Origin: Dictyostelium firmibasis
Taxonomy: Eukaryota; Evosea; Eumycetozoa; Dictyosteliales; Dictyosteliaceae
Reading direction: 5' to 3'
Assembly: GCA_036169595.1 (NCBI GenBank)
Contig: CM069768.1
Location: 4,148,001-4,212,000 of the forward strand
Length of the DNA stretch: 64,000 nt
Notes under the pieces: generated by a model
The model's database searches: none
Seen by the model: the letters and a program-made list of their open reading frames with translations, nothing else
What the model was told of the DNA's origin: nothing
Shown: positions 14,205 through 31,034 of the stretch, piece after piece
Numbering within the stretch: the stretch's first letter is position 1
Layout: every line of letters starts with the position of its first letter
Translations under genes and position numbers: made by a program

Positions 14205-14222
14205 CATACTTTTAAAAGTATG
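14205..14222. promoter_or_regulatory. Perfect 18-bp palindrome in the winged-helix promoter
   Basis: CATACTTTT followed directly by its reverse complement AAAAGTATG. It is a candidate dimeric binding site, about 1.0 kb upstream of the start at 13182. Confidence 0.4.
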
Positions 14223-14394
14223 AGCACAACATTTGAATTTTTTGTGTCGTTAGTTAACCAAAAATATAAATAATAATGGGTGTGTGAAAGTGTGGTTGAA
14301 AGGATTTTTTTATTTTATTTTTTTTTTTTTTTTGAAAGAGTGAATAGTTGTTATTCTCCAACTATAGTATATTAAATAACGTATTGTGGGTTAT

Positions 14395-14418
14395 GAGTGT
14401 GTGAGTGTGTGAGTGTGG
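14395..14418. promoter_or_regulatory. Three tandem GAGTGTGT units, G-box-like
   Basis: Nearly three copies of an 8-base GT-rich unit, preceded by TTGTGGGTTATG. GT-rich G-boxes bound by the G-box factor drive many post-aggregative Dictyostelium genes (established knowledge). Assignment here is by resemblance only. Confidence 0.4.
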
Positions 14419-14880
14419 TGTTTTATACAAATAAATTGGTTTTGTTATATTTGAGATATTAGAATAGTTATGGATATCTTTATGAAACAAATATTATATG
14501 TTATTTATTTTTAATAGTTTTGTACCAGGGTGGAGCATTTTTGGTTGCATTATCTTTATTAAAATCAGATAAATAAAAACTAAGGGAGAATTTACGAAGG
14601 TGTTTTTGTGTAAAAATAAAATATGTGTGTTGTCATTTTTCTACTGCAAAAATTTAAATATATTTATTTAAATAAATGAGAACCAATAGAAATAATATAA
14701 TGAGGCTAGTGATAAGACACAGAGGTAAATAAATAGATTATATAAAATAATAATAACAATAATAGTTGCGTATTTAAAAATTGTGAAATTTCAAAATGTT
14801 TTTTTCTGAGTATTAAACTGTTAATTTGATTATTATAAAAAAAAAAATAATGGGTTGTATAATTACTAATAAGTGCGAAA

Positions 14881-14912
<32 letters not shown>

Positions 14913-15557
14913 AATTTTATATTACAAAAAAAAAATTTAAAAAAAAAAAGTAAAAAATAAAATAAAGATATACTGCAAATTTAAGAATAAAAAAAAAAAA
15001 AAAAAAGCTGCAATGGTTGTTGATAAAAAAAAATTTTATTCTTATTACTCTTTTTTTTTTATTATTTTCTCTATTATTAATTTATTTTTATTTTAGGTAT
15101 TTTATGTTAATTATGACAATAATTTATGAAAAAATAAAATAGAAATATGAGAAAAAAAAAAAAAAAAAAAAAAATCTAAATGATTTTTAAAAATTAAAAA
15201 AAAAGAAAAAAAAAAAAAACAAAAGAAGAAATATTAATTAAATAATATTAAATATACCTTTTATAAATAATTGATAATATGATTATTGAAATAATTTACT
15301 TTTTGTGAGTATTACAAATATAAATTGAATTTAAAATTTTAATAATGAATTACAAAAAAAGATAATGTAATGAATATTTTGAAAAGAATAAATAAATTTT
15401 TTTTTAAAAAAAAATAATAAAAAAAATTAAAATAATTTAAATTTTAAAAAATAATAATAATTAAAAAAAATAACAATAAAATAAAAATAGAAAATAAACA
15501 CATAGAGAAATTATTTCGATTATCGTAATTAATTTTTGATAAAAAAAACACACACTT

Positions 15558-15603
<46 letters not shown>

Positions 15604-16762
15604 TATTATTTATCCCAAAAAAAAAATTACTTTTGATCCTAAAATTAACACACACAGAAACACACCAGTTTACCACATCAACACACTAAAAAATTAAAAT
15701 TTTAATACTATTATTTTTATTATATCAATATCCTAAATATGTATCATTCATGTGATATACTCCATTAAAGGAATAAAGAGTGAAAAACACTTTTATGTTG
15801 GGTGGGCGAAGTTTGAGTGTGATTTTATAAATAATATAATTATATTATTCTTTTAAAAGAAAAGAAAAAAAAAGAAAAGAAAAAAAAAAAAAGTGTGATG
15901 TTGTTGATTTAAAAAAAAAAAAAAAAGAATTCAAAGTTATTGTACAAACACAGTAACACACACCTACACAAACAAAAACAAAAAAAAAATAAAAAACATT
16001 TTTATCATAATAAGTAAATTCATTGGTGTTATAATAATAAATATTAATAATAGTAATAATAATAGTTTAATAAATATTCCTTACGTTTATTAGCGATTTT
16101 AAAAAATTAAGACCGTTTTTATTTTAAAAAGAAAAAAAAGAATATATTTATCGAAATTATTTAATTAAATTTTTTTTTAAAATTTTTTTTTTTTTATTAT
16201 TATAAATAATAATAAAAAAAAAGGTTTTATTAAACAAAAATATTATAAAAATAAAATATATATAATTATTTATATCTATTTATATTTATTATAATAATTG
16301 TTTATTTGGATTTTATTAGTTATTGTTTTACAAAGATTCTCGATGTTAGAAGAAAAAAAAAAAAATTTTTAAATATTTAAATTAAAATTCATTTTTTTTT
16401 CAAAAAAAAACCCCCTAACCTCTTAAAATGTTTAAAAAATTAAAAAAAAATATTAAAAAATTAAATTTTAAAAAAAATTAAAATAAAATTCAAAATAAAT
16501 ATTTTCATTGGACAACTTAAGTTTTTGGATTCACTTTTTTGGAAATAATTAAAAAATCTCAAGAAAAATGTTGAGAAAAAAAAAACCATAAACCAATTCA
16601 GTTAGTAAAAACAACTAGAAAATGTGTCTTTTGATTAATTTGAAAAACTTAATTAAGTAGTTAAATAACTAATTTTAAAAAAAAAAAAAAAAAAATTAAA
16701 ATAAAAATAATTTAATCGATAATTTTCAGTGTCAGTATTCATCGACGTAACACTAATAAACA

Positions 16763-16793
<31 letters not shown>

Positions 16794-17751
16794 TTTTTTT
16801 TACCAATTTTAATTTATTAATTTATATTTTTTTTTAATTTAATTTATATTTTTTTTTTTGTCTTCTTTAAAATCCCCCAATTAAAACACTAAAAATGAGG
16901 ATCTTTTTTTTTTTTAATTAATAAAAAAAAAAAAAAAATTAAAAAAAAAAAAAGTGTATACTAAAATGTTAAAATAAGAGAAAAAAAAAAAAAGTGTCTT
17001 TTCATTTGAAGTTCAGACAGTTAAAAATTGAAAAAAATAAAAAAAATAAAAATAATTCGACAAAACGTTTTACATGATGATTAAGTTTAATTTCATTGGT
17101 TAAAAAAAAAAACTCTCCCAAAACCCCTTTATTTCATCTACCCCCTTTTCACATAAATGATTTATTATCTCTGCTTAGTTTTTGTTTGTTGAAATAATAT
17201 TTCTATAAAATCTTTACTCATTAAAAAAATTTTATAATTGGACTAATTTTTTTTTTTAAAAAATATATTAAAATATAATATTCATGGAATCGATAATATC
17301 AATTAGAAATACCTAAATAATAATTACCATTTATATTTTTATTTTTATTTTTTTTAAATATTTTGAATAAAAAAAAATTAAAAAAAAACAACATAATACG
17401 CGATAACTTTTACCATTTTTAATTTTTGATTTTCTTTTTTTTTTTTTATTATTATAATTGTTTTTATTAAAATATACAGTTTTGGTTTTTATTAATTATT
17501 TTTTTTTTTTTTTTTTTTAATTAGTTAATATTTTATGCCATATTAATTTTAAATATTATAAAAAAAAAACTTTTTTTTTTTTTTTTTTTTTTTAATTTCT
17601 TTTCTTTCTTTTTAATTTATTTTCTTTAATTCTTTTCTTTCTTTTTTATAATTACTTTTTCTTTTCAATCTTGATTTTGATTTATTTATTTTTTTTTTTA
17701 TTTATTTATTTTTTGGTTATTTTTTTTTTTTTTTCAAAAAATTGATTTATT

Positions 17752-18138
17752 TTATAATTTACTTGAAACACAAATTGTTACACCTGCTAAAACAAATATC
17801 ATACCAAGGTAGGATTTAATGTGTAAAACTTTTTCACCCAAAATCATACCCATTAATGAGGTAAATAAGAAAGTGAGGGAGTTTGAAATTGGTACTACCA
17901 ATGAAATATCAACTTTGCTTAGTGTATAAAAGAAAACAACTGAACCACTTAAATTAATTAACATTGGAATTGTATAACTTGGTCTAGTCCATAAATAAAC
18001 GAATTCATAAACAATTTGTGATAGAAAATTATCTTTTTTAACCTTTGATACACCTTCACTACCTCTTTTTATTAAAGGATTTGTACCACCCCATATAAAT
18101 CCAACTAATAATAAACTAATAATATTATAAGTATCCAT
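17752..18138 (-). CDS. tmem234: TMEM234-family small membrane protein
   Basis: Single exon, 128 residues, about four transmembrane helices. The family is a short relative of drug/metabolite and nucleotide-sugar transporters. Visible hallmarks are GFIWGGTNPLIKRGSEG near the N terminus, LINLSGSVVFFYTLSKVDISLVVPISNSL in the middle, and GEKVLHIKSYLGMIFVLAGV at the end; these follow TMEM234 almost segment by segment. Length fits the family (about 130-165). Substrate and exact compartment are unknown. It is transcribed away from the Sel1-repeat gene, sharing a 276-bp promoter region. Confidence 0.88.
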   Translation of the reverse strand: MDTYNIISLLLVGFIWGGTNPLIKRGSEGVSKVKKDNFLSQIVYEFVYLWTRPSYTIPMLINLSGSVVFFYTLSKVDISLVVPISNSLTFLFTSLMGMILGEKVLHIKSYLGMIFVLAGVTICVSSKL

Positions 18139-18414
18139 TTTTATATTTAAATATTTCTTTTTTTTTTTTTTTTTTTTCTTTTAATCTGTGATTATTTTTA
18201 TTATAAAAATTAAAATGGTGATCTTGTTATGAATTTATCATAAAAAAAAAATAATAAAAAAAATAAAAAAAAATAAAAAAAATAAAAATTTTTAAATTTT
18301 TAATATTATAAAAAAAAAAAAAAAAAAATAAAAAAAAAACTTTAAGTTTCGTTCGTTTTTTTTTTTTTTTCTTTTTGTATTTTTTTTTTTTATAAATATA
18401 TTATAATATTAAAA
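18139..18414. promoter_or_regulatory. Short divergent promoter region
   Basis: 276 bp between the TMEM234-like and Sel1-repeat starts, with T runs on one side and A runs on the other. A CTTTAAGTTTCGTTCG stretch near 18340 is the only non-A/T-run sequence. Confidence 0.5.
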
Positions 18415-19431
18415 ATGCAATTAGTAGATTGGTTATCAAGTCATGCAAAAGTTGAAGATATAAATAAAGAAAGATTTGGACTTGAATTAAAGAATGAACT
18501 AGAGTTGAAAGAATGGAATACAGATATGGAGAATAGATATAAAAAGAATCAAGGTGATTTAAATGGTAAAGCATTAGAAACCTGTAGTAAAAGATTAGGA
18601 ATACCAACAAACTATATAAACAATAGAGTATTATGTGAAGCTATAAACTATTTCATATCAGAGGGTGATACAGACAAAGCGGACACTCTATTCGCCAAAG
18701 CCATTGGTAATGGTTGTGCAGAGGCAATTTATCTATTAGCATTATTTCATACACAATCCAATGGTAACATTGAAGATTCTTTAGAGTTGTATGAACAAGT
18801 ATCTCAACTACCTCCATTCATTACATTGGCAGATGGTACAACCACTATACCCAACTCAATGGTCACAGATTCAATGTATCTCACTGCATCATTCTATTTC
18901 AATGGTATCGGTAAGGAAAGAGATGTAGTAAAAGCAATAGAATTCTATAATAAAGGTATTGAATTAAACAATGAAAAGTGTATACGTGATTTAGGTTTAC
19001 TCTATATCGAAGGTGTTGGTGTTGAAAAGGATATTGAAAAGGGTCTTGATTTATTAAAGAAAGGTTCTGATTTAGGTGACCCTGTATCAAAATATAACTA
19101 TGGTATGTTATTATTCAATGATTCGCCAATTGAAGGTTTTAAATTTATTCAAGAGGCTGCTGATTTAGGTGTTGAAGAAGCTCAAAATAAAGTTAAACTT
19201 TATAAACCAACAATTGAAAAGATTTTATTACAATCAAATATAACTGTTGAAGAGGAATTATTAGAAAAATCAAAAAGAAATAATAAAAATAAAAATAGTA
19301 GTAGTAGTAAAAATAAATCAAAAAATAAAAAATCAAATAAAGTTGTAATCATTGAAGAATCTGAATCACCTAAAAATATTGTTGAGAAACCAAAGAATAG
19401 AATTATTGATGATTGTGATTCAGTTGATTAA
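18415..19431 (+). CDS. Sel1-like repeat protein
   Basis: Single exon, 338 residues. The middle (about 80-265) consists of Sel1-type alpha-hairpin repeats with the A..L......G pattern, for example AIEFYNKGIELNNEKCIRDLGLLYIEGVGVEKD and GLDLLKKGSDLGDPVSKYNYGMLL (each shown in parts of the same repeat register). Such solenoids are protein-binding scaffolds. The N-terminal ~70 residues are charged and helical. The C-terminal ~60 residues are Lys/Ser/Asn-rich (KNKNSSSSKNKSKNKK) and look disordered, with a possible nuclear-type basic cluster. No signal peptide or membrane helix, so cytosolic or nuclear. Partners are unknown. Confidence 0.75.
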   Translation: MQLVDWLSSHAKVEDINKERFGLELKNELELKEWNTDMENRYKKNQGDLNGKALETCSKRLGIPTNYINNRVLCEAINYFISEGDTDKADTLFAKAIGNGCAEAIYLLALFHTQSNGNIEDSLELYEQVSQLPPFITLADGTTTIPNSMVTDSMYLTASFYFNGIGKERDVVKAIEFYNKGIELNNEKCIRDLGLLYIEGVGVEKDIEKGLDLLKKGSDLGDPVSKYNYGMLLFNDSPIEGFKFIQEAADLGVEEAQNKVKLYKPTIEKILLQSNITVEEELLEKSKRNNKNKNSSSSKNKSKNKKSNKVVIIEESESPKNIVEKPKNRIIDDCDSVD

Positions 19432-19513
19432 ATAAAAATTAAATTTTAAAATAAAAATATGAAAATATACAAAATAAAAAAAAGTTACCAAAGTTGGTGA
19501 TATTATTATTTTA

Positions 19514-19562
<49 letters not shown>

Positions 19563-19717
19563 GTTGTGTGTGTTTTTTTTTATTTTTTTTTTATTGCATT
19601 ATTTATGTTTTATTTTATTTCACATACAAATAATTATACTATATATATAAAAAAAATAAAAATAAAAAAAAAGAAATCTTTAAAAGAATAATAAAAATAA
19701 AAAAAATAAAAAATAAA

Positions 19718-21025
<1,308 letters not shown>

Positions 21026-22721
21026 ACCAATTTGTTTTTTTTCTAATAAAAAAATAAAAAAATAATAATTATAAAAAAAAAAAAAGAAAAAAAATAGAAA
21101 ATCGAAGACGTTTTTTTTTTTCCAATTTTTATTTTAAATAAAAAAATAATTCACACAACCCCACTTACTTATCAACACATAACCCACAAGTTTCCAGATA
21201 GCCAACATCAATGATGTTGTTTTTAATTAATTAAGGGTTAATTAATTACAAAAGTAGTAAGTGTTTAAAATTAATTTAAATCATAAAAACTTTTACTTGT
21301 AGTATTAAATTATTTGAAAGTGTACACATCCAAACTCACCCACTCACAAACACAGACTTTATTGAACAAGTAAGCAAATTAACAACACCACACAATTAAT
21401 TTTTAAAAATTAAAAAAATAAAAAATAATAAAAAAAAAGAAATTTAAATCCAAAATAATTTTAAAAAAATAATTAAAATAAAATCCGTCATATATGATGG
21501 TGATAAAAAGGAGATATTTTAATTATACATATTATAATAATAATAATCACCATAAGAATTTGAGTTCAACAACTTAAAAGATCCAAAAATAAAAATAAAA
21601 AAATAAAAAAAAAAAGAATTTTGGTAACACTCAACATTGGGATATTAATAGTGTTTTTACTTTTAGATCATAATCTCAAAAATCCCAAAATGTTTTTATT
21701 TTTATTTTTATTATTTTTTTTTTTTTCTTTCCAAACACACTAAAAAAAAAAAAAAAGTCGTGTAAATTTGTCAATTCATCAAAAGATCTGTTGAATAATT
21801 TTTTTTTTTTCAAAAATAATATTAAAAAACATTTGAAACTTATATCGACACAAAGTGTTGTGTAGGTTTATTTTTATTCAATTTTTTTTTTTTTTTTTTT
21901 TTTTTTTCATCATCATCAGCTGTGGTGATAGTGTGTGTGAATAAGAGAGAGTGAATGACCATTATAAAAATCAAATTGGGGGTTTGATAAAAAAATAATT
22001 ATGAAACAAAAACCCCTCCACATTATAATAGCACCCATACTTGTACCCAATTTTTTTTTTTTTTTTTTTTTACAATCATGAATGATGAGTTTTGTGTTTT
22101 CTTTCTTTTTTTTTTTTTTTTTGAAATGTGTCTTGATGTTTTCATTGATGGTGAATTATATTATATAATATAAAAATTTAACAACAACTCATTTTTTATT
22201 TTTTTTATTTTTTTATTTTATATTTTTAAATTTATTGTTTTTTTTTTTTTATTTTTTTTTTTGATTTAAATAAAAATAAAAATAAAAATCAAATCCTTTC
22301 ATAATTTATGTACTATAAATAAAATTTTTTTGTAAAAAAAAAAAAAAAATTGTAAAAAAAAAACAAAAATAAATTTTAAAAAAAAAAAAAAAAAAAAAAA
22401 AAGTGTGCCCATTATATATTACAATCATTTAAATCAAAATTTTTTATAGAAAAAAAAAAAATAAAAAAAAATTTAAATTAAAAAAAATTTTTTTTTTTTT
22501 TTTTTTTCAATCATAAACCATTTCACTACAAACATCTAACGCTCTAAGCTGAAGCAATCAAAATATTTTTTAAATATAAAATCAAACATATCAGTTTACG
22601 GTTATATCATCACATCTTTTTTTTTTTTTTTTTTATATATATATAAAATATTTTTAAATAATTTTATTTTTTTTTTATTTTTTTTTTTTAACAACTAATT
22701 AATATAATATTAATAATAATA

Positions 22722-22756
<35 letters not shown>

Positions 22757-23651
22757 AAGTAATTTATCTTTTTTATTCACATCATTCAATAATTTTTATT
22801 GTGTAACTTGTAGTAGTATAATTTTTTTTTTTTTATATATCTTATCTTTTTAAAGAAATTTTTTTATTAATATTATTTATTAAAAAAAAAAAAAAACAAA
22901 CAAATTATTGTATTTTTATTATTATTATAAGTTCGACTTTTTTTTTAAAAGAAAAAAAAAAAAATTTTATTTATTTATTTAATTTTATATATCTGCTGTT
23001 TTTTTTTTTTTTTTAAAAAAATTTTAAAAAAAATTTCTTTTTTTTTACCTTTTTTTTTGTCAAAATACACACTCAACAAGCAACAATACTACCATTTATA
23101 ATAATACATTTCAAACATCTCAAACTTTCACTTTTTTATATTTTTTTATAATTATTAATAATATAATTTTTTTTTTTTTGGTCATTTTTAAACCTGTACA
23201 TCATTATTTTAAATTAATCAACTACCAAAAAAATCACTATTTTTTAACAAAAACAGACAGAATACTATAAATCAAAACAGATAATTGGTTAACCCACCTT
23301 CTTTTTAAAGATTAATTCAAAATAAATCAACAAAAAAATATAAAAAATATAAAAAAAAAAAAAATTAAAATATCAAAAAAAATTAATTTAATTAAAAAAA
23401 GTTGAATTTAAAAAAAAAAACAAATTAATTTACAAAAAAAAAAAATCATTAACCAACTCTCGCATAATTTTACAATTACTATATAAATCAATAATAACAA
23501 TAAAAACAAATAATTTTTTGCACATAAAAAAAACAATAAGAAAACTATATAAAAAAAAAGGAAAAAAAGTAACCATTTTAAAAAAAAAAAAATCGATAAT
23601 CATATATATATATATATAAAGGAGGAGATAGTATACCCACACATTCAAAGA
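21026..23651. other. 2.6-kb upstream region of the first GATA gene
   Basis: No supported gene. Left part: CA-rich elements (CACACAACCCC near 21155, AACCCACAAG near 21180, and a longer CACCCACTCACAAACACAG near 21337-21355), the reverse-strand form of GT-rich G-boxes. Two adjacent inverted repeats: CAACATCA-A-TGATGTTG (21203-21219) and 11-bp TAATTAATTAA/TTAATTAATTA arms around GGG (21224-21248). The right part is homopolymer-rich with ATAT repeats just before the ATG at 23652, and probably contains a 5' UTR. Confidence 0.55.
21203..21248. promoter_or_regulatory. Two adjacent inverted repeats in GATA gene 1 promoter
   Basis: An 8-bp-arm palindrome with a 1-base centre and an 11-bp-arm palindrome with a GGG centre, only 4 bases apart. 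Candidate homeodomain-type (TAATTA) or dimer binding sites, or a cruciform/hairpin. Confidence 0.4.
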
Positions 23652-25897
<2,246 letters not shown>

Positions 25898-26136
25898 CCT
25901 CCCTCTTCTTCATCTCCATCATTACACAACCTTCCAAATCATTGTACCATTCAATATATTTGTATATATAAATATATAAAATGTGTATATTTTTTTTCTT
26001 TATTTTTTTTTTTTTTTTTTTTTTTTTTTGATTTAAACTTGCTTTCCCAAAAAAAAAATTAAAAAAAGGATAAAAAAAAATTAAAAAAAAAAAAAAATAA
26101 TCTGTTAAATAAATACCAAAACCTTTTTTCTGTGAC

Positions 26137-26171
<35 letters not shown>

Positions 26172-26559
26172 ATATTTCTTTGTAATTGGTTTTGAGTTTC
26201 AAACCAAATAAAATTTTAAAGACAAAAAAGAAAAGATTCATGGCTTAAACTTTTTTTAAAAAAAAAAAAAAAAGAAACTTGATCCCCCATTTAACCATTA
26301 ACATATTCAAATAAATGAACGTTCACCTTTCCCGTTTGGAAAATTTTAAAAGCACATCCACTCCACTCCACACACACACAACAATTTATTCTAAAAATAA
26401 CAATTTTGAAAGGTTTATTTTGTCTTTTTATCAACCAATATTTTTTATAGTTTCAAGTAAAAACAAATTCCCAATATTGTATGAAGGATGCATATCCTTT
26501 TTTTTTTTTTATTTTTCATTTTTTTAAAACTTAATTTTTTTTTTTTCTATTTTTTTTTT

Positions 26560-26602
<43 letters not shown>

Positions 26603-27268
26603 GTGTGAAATTGGATTTTTATTTTTTAATACTTTTACCAACGAAAAAAATCAAAATTGAAAAATTTAATTGAATTTTCAATATACTTATTGCATCATTC
26701 ATATTCTTAATAACGATTGCTCAATAGAACGAGTTTTGATTTTTTGCTTTATCATGCCACATGTGCATTTTTATAATAAAATGTGTGGTGTGATATTCAT
26801 TTATTTTTGTAATTTATTGCTCAATAAAATTGCGAGTTTTTAATTTATATGCACATAAATAATAATAATAATAAAAAAAAAAAAAAAAAAAAAAAAGAAC
26901 AGATCTGTTTCAACGAGTTTTTCGGAAATGGGGTTTTTTTTTTTTTTTGTTAATCTTGGGAATGAATTCAGATAAATTAGCTATTTCTTTTTTTGAAATT
27001 TTTAAAAAAAAAAAAAAAGAGTTTCTCATAGTGATCGGTTAATAAAAAAATAAACTAACATGTGGATTTTGATAATTAATATATATATATATATTATATG
27101 TATATTTAAATATATAAATGTAAATAAATGTAAATAAATATTATTTTTTTTTTTGAATGTAAAACATGTTTAATTAATTAATAGAAAAAAAAAATCGTAA
27201 TCAATCACCAAAGTGTCAAATTTTTTAATTTAAAAAAATAACCACCCTTGGGTTCTATTATAATGTTG

Positions 27269-27326
<58 letters not shown>

Positions 27327-28380
27327 GTGGAAAGATTTTTTATTGGATATGAAATAATATCATACGATAAATGCCCCCATTTTTTTTTTTTTTTTTTTTT
27401 TTTCTTAAAACTAACAATTAACATTTTAATTATTGCACTGTTGTTATCGTAATTTATTTTTATATTTATATTTAAAATAAAGAAAAAAAAAAAAAACACC
27501 ATAACCAAAATTATAAAGAAAACGATCAAATTTTATTTTATTTTATTTTTTTTTTTTTTTTCATAAAAATTTTCTTTAATAATAAAAAGTCTGCATAGAT
27601 TCACAGCTCCGGATTTGGAAAGAGAATCTTTTTTTTTTTCAGTTTTTTTTTTCAACAAAAATATTGATTTTTTTTAAAATCAAAAAAAAAAAAAAAAAAA
27701 AAAAAAAAATTAAAAAATTAAAAAATTATTTTTTGAAAAAAAAAAAAACTTGAAATTTTTTTTTTTTTTTTATGAATATCGACACACCCACTTTTTGATA
27801 GTTAAAAGAAATATTATACATTAAAAAAAAAAAAAAAAATTAATTATAAACACAATAAAAATATAATAGTAATCAAAATTATTTGATTTTTTTCAATAAA
27901 AAAATAAAATAAAATACTCAACGAATATATAACAAAAAAATAAATAAAAATAAAAAAAAAATTGTTTTTTTCAAAAATAAATAAAAAAAAAATAAAAAAA
28001 AATAAAAAAAAAAAAAATAAAAAAAGATAAATATTAGGATCGAATTTTTTTTTTTTTTTTTTAACACAAATAAACTGCAAATAATACAATAAAAAAAGCA
28101 AAAACTCAATTTAAATTAATAATTAATAAAAATAAAATAAAATAAAATAAAATAAAATAAAATAAAATAAAATAAAATAAAATAAAATAAAATAAAATAA
28201 AATAAAATAAAATAAAATAAAATAATAAATAAAAAAAATATCCACATAAAAAATAAAATAAAATAACTTAAAAAAATAAATAAAAAAATAAAAAATAATT
28301 TTAAAAAAATAAAAATAAAAAAAAAACAAATAAAAAAAAAAATTAAAATAAAATAAAAAAACACAAGGAAAAAAAAAAAA
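25898..28380. other. 2.5-kb region between the two GATA genes
   Basis: 3' flank of GATA gene 1 and promoter of GATA gene 2. Short A/T-run ORFs only. Notable: inverted repeat TTGGTTT/AAACCAA near 26186-26207; CA-rich CCACTCCACTCCACACACACA near 26358; an exact 11-bp direct repeat ATTGCTCAATA at 26716-26726 and 26816-26826; CGAGTTTT repeated near 26730, 26833 and 26913; and an AAAAT pentanucleotide microsatellite (28128-28223). No gene supported. Confidence 0.6.
28128..28223. repeat. (AAAAT)n pentanucleotide microsatellite
   Basis: About 19 uninterrupted units, ~160-250 bp upstream of the second GATA gene start, and followed by related imperfect repeats. Confidence 0.95.
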
Positions 28381-30474
<2,094 letters not shown>

Positions 30475-30834
30475 GAGAGTTGGTTAGAGAAGAAAGAGGT
30501 TTAGAGGAAACAAGGGGAGTATCAATTTAAATAATTTTTAATTCTTCCTTGCTCACTAGGTGTATATATGCTGCCGAATTTTAATATATATAAAAAAAAT
30601 CAAATGAAAGAAATAATTTGCAAAAAAAAAAAAAAAATCAAACAAAAAAATAAGAAAAAAAAAAAAAAAGAAATTTACGATTAAAATCCAAGGATTAGTT
30701 TTATTACCATTCTTTGTTAAATTTTTATCATATTTTGGTTTAAAAAAAAAAAAAAAAAAGAAACCAATAAATTATTTCTTTCACATAATTCTCAAAACAA
30801 TTTATTTTACAAAAAAAAAAAAAAAAAAATAGAA

Positions 30835-30920
30835 AAAAAAAATAGTAAATCTTAAGTTATTTATTTTTCTTTTTAAAAGTAATAAAAAATGAATAACTTA
30901 AATGATTTACTATTTTTTTT
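30835..30920. other. Long near-perfect hairpin, possible small-RNA precursor
   Basis: Arm 30835-30868 pairs with 30885-30920: 17 bp without mismatch, a 2-base bulge (30902-30903), 10 bp, one G-U pair, then 6 bp, closed by a 16-base loop. The core arm TAGTAAATCTTAAGTTATT is not simple repeat. Length and shape resemble microRNA or siRNA precursors, which Dictyostelium is known to have; a small inverted-repeat mobile element remnant is the alternative. Confidence 0.45.
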
Positions 30921-30986
30921 AAATCTAAAATGTAAATCAAGCTTTATTTTACCCATAAAAAAAAAAAAAATAGAAAAAAAAAAAAA

Positions 30987-31034
30987 ATATGGCATAGTTA
31001 CTAATTAGTTTTCCATTTACCCGTTATGTACATT
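30987..31034 (+). ncRNA. Speculative small ncRNA downstream of a DUSE-like box
   Basis: A 48-base stretch of mixed composition sits between an A-run and a T-run, ~30-75 bp downstream of TACCCATAA (30950-30958). As I recall, Dictyostelium snRNA and class I RNA genes carry an upstream element close to A(A/T)CCCATAA about 60 bp before the start; the box here matches 8 of 9 positions. The T-run would suit RNA polymerase III termination. I do not see the class I conserved 11-base motif. Confidence 0.2.

Larger units (their letters stand above)
13183..17751. other. 4.6-kb gene-free region, probable complex promoter
   Basis: No ORF of host-like composition on either strand. It lies upstream of the winged-helix gene (leftward) and behind the 3' end of the TMEM234-like gene. 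Contents: a 58-A run (13815-13872); a perfect 18-bp palindrome (14205-14222); GT-rich repeats (14280-14300, 14395-14418); a GGGTGGGCG element near 15800; CA-rich clusters (about 15545-15570, 15650-15690, 15945-15975) that are the same type of element on the other strand; and CCCC-containing patches near 16410 and 17115-17150. The 14340-14760 part is less AT-extreme and has short readable stretches on the minus strand, but no continuous frame. Confidence 0.6.

Noticed and set aside
14485-14640. Minus-strand peptide-like text (DFNKDNATKNAPPWYKTIKNK)
   Set aside because: Short, no start or convincing acceptor, and no continuous upstream exon; may be chance in a less AT-rich patch.
27230-28364. 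Several Phe/Lys-rich minus-strand frames between the GATA genes
   Set aside because: Composition follows homopolymers and the AAAAT microsatellite; no host-like codon use.
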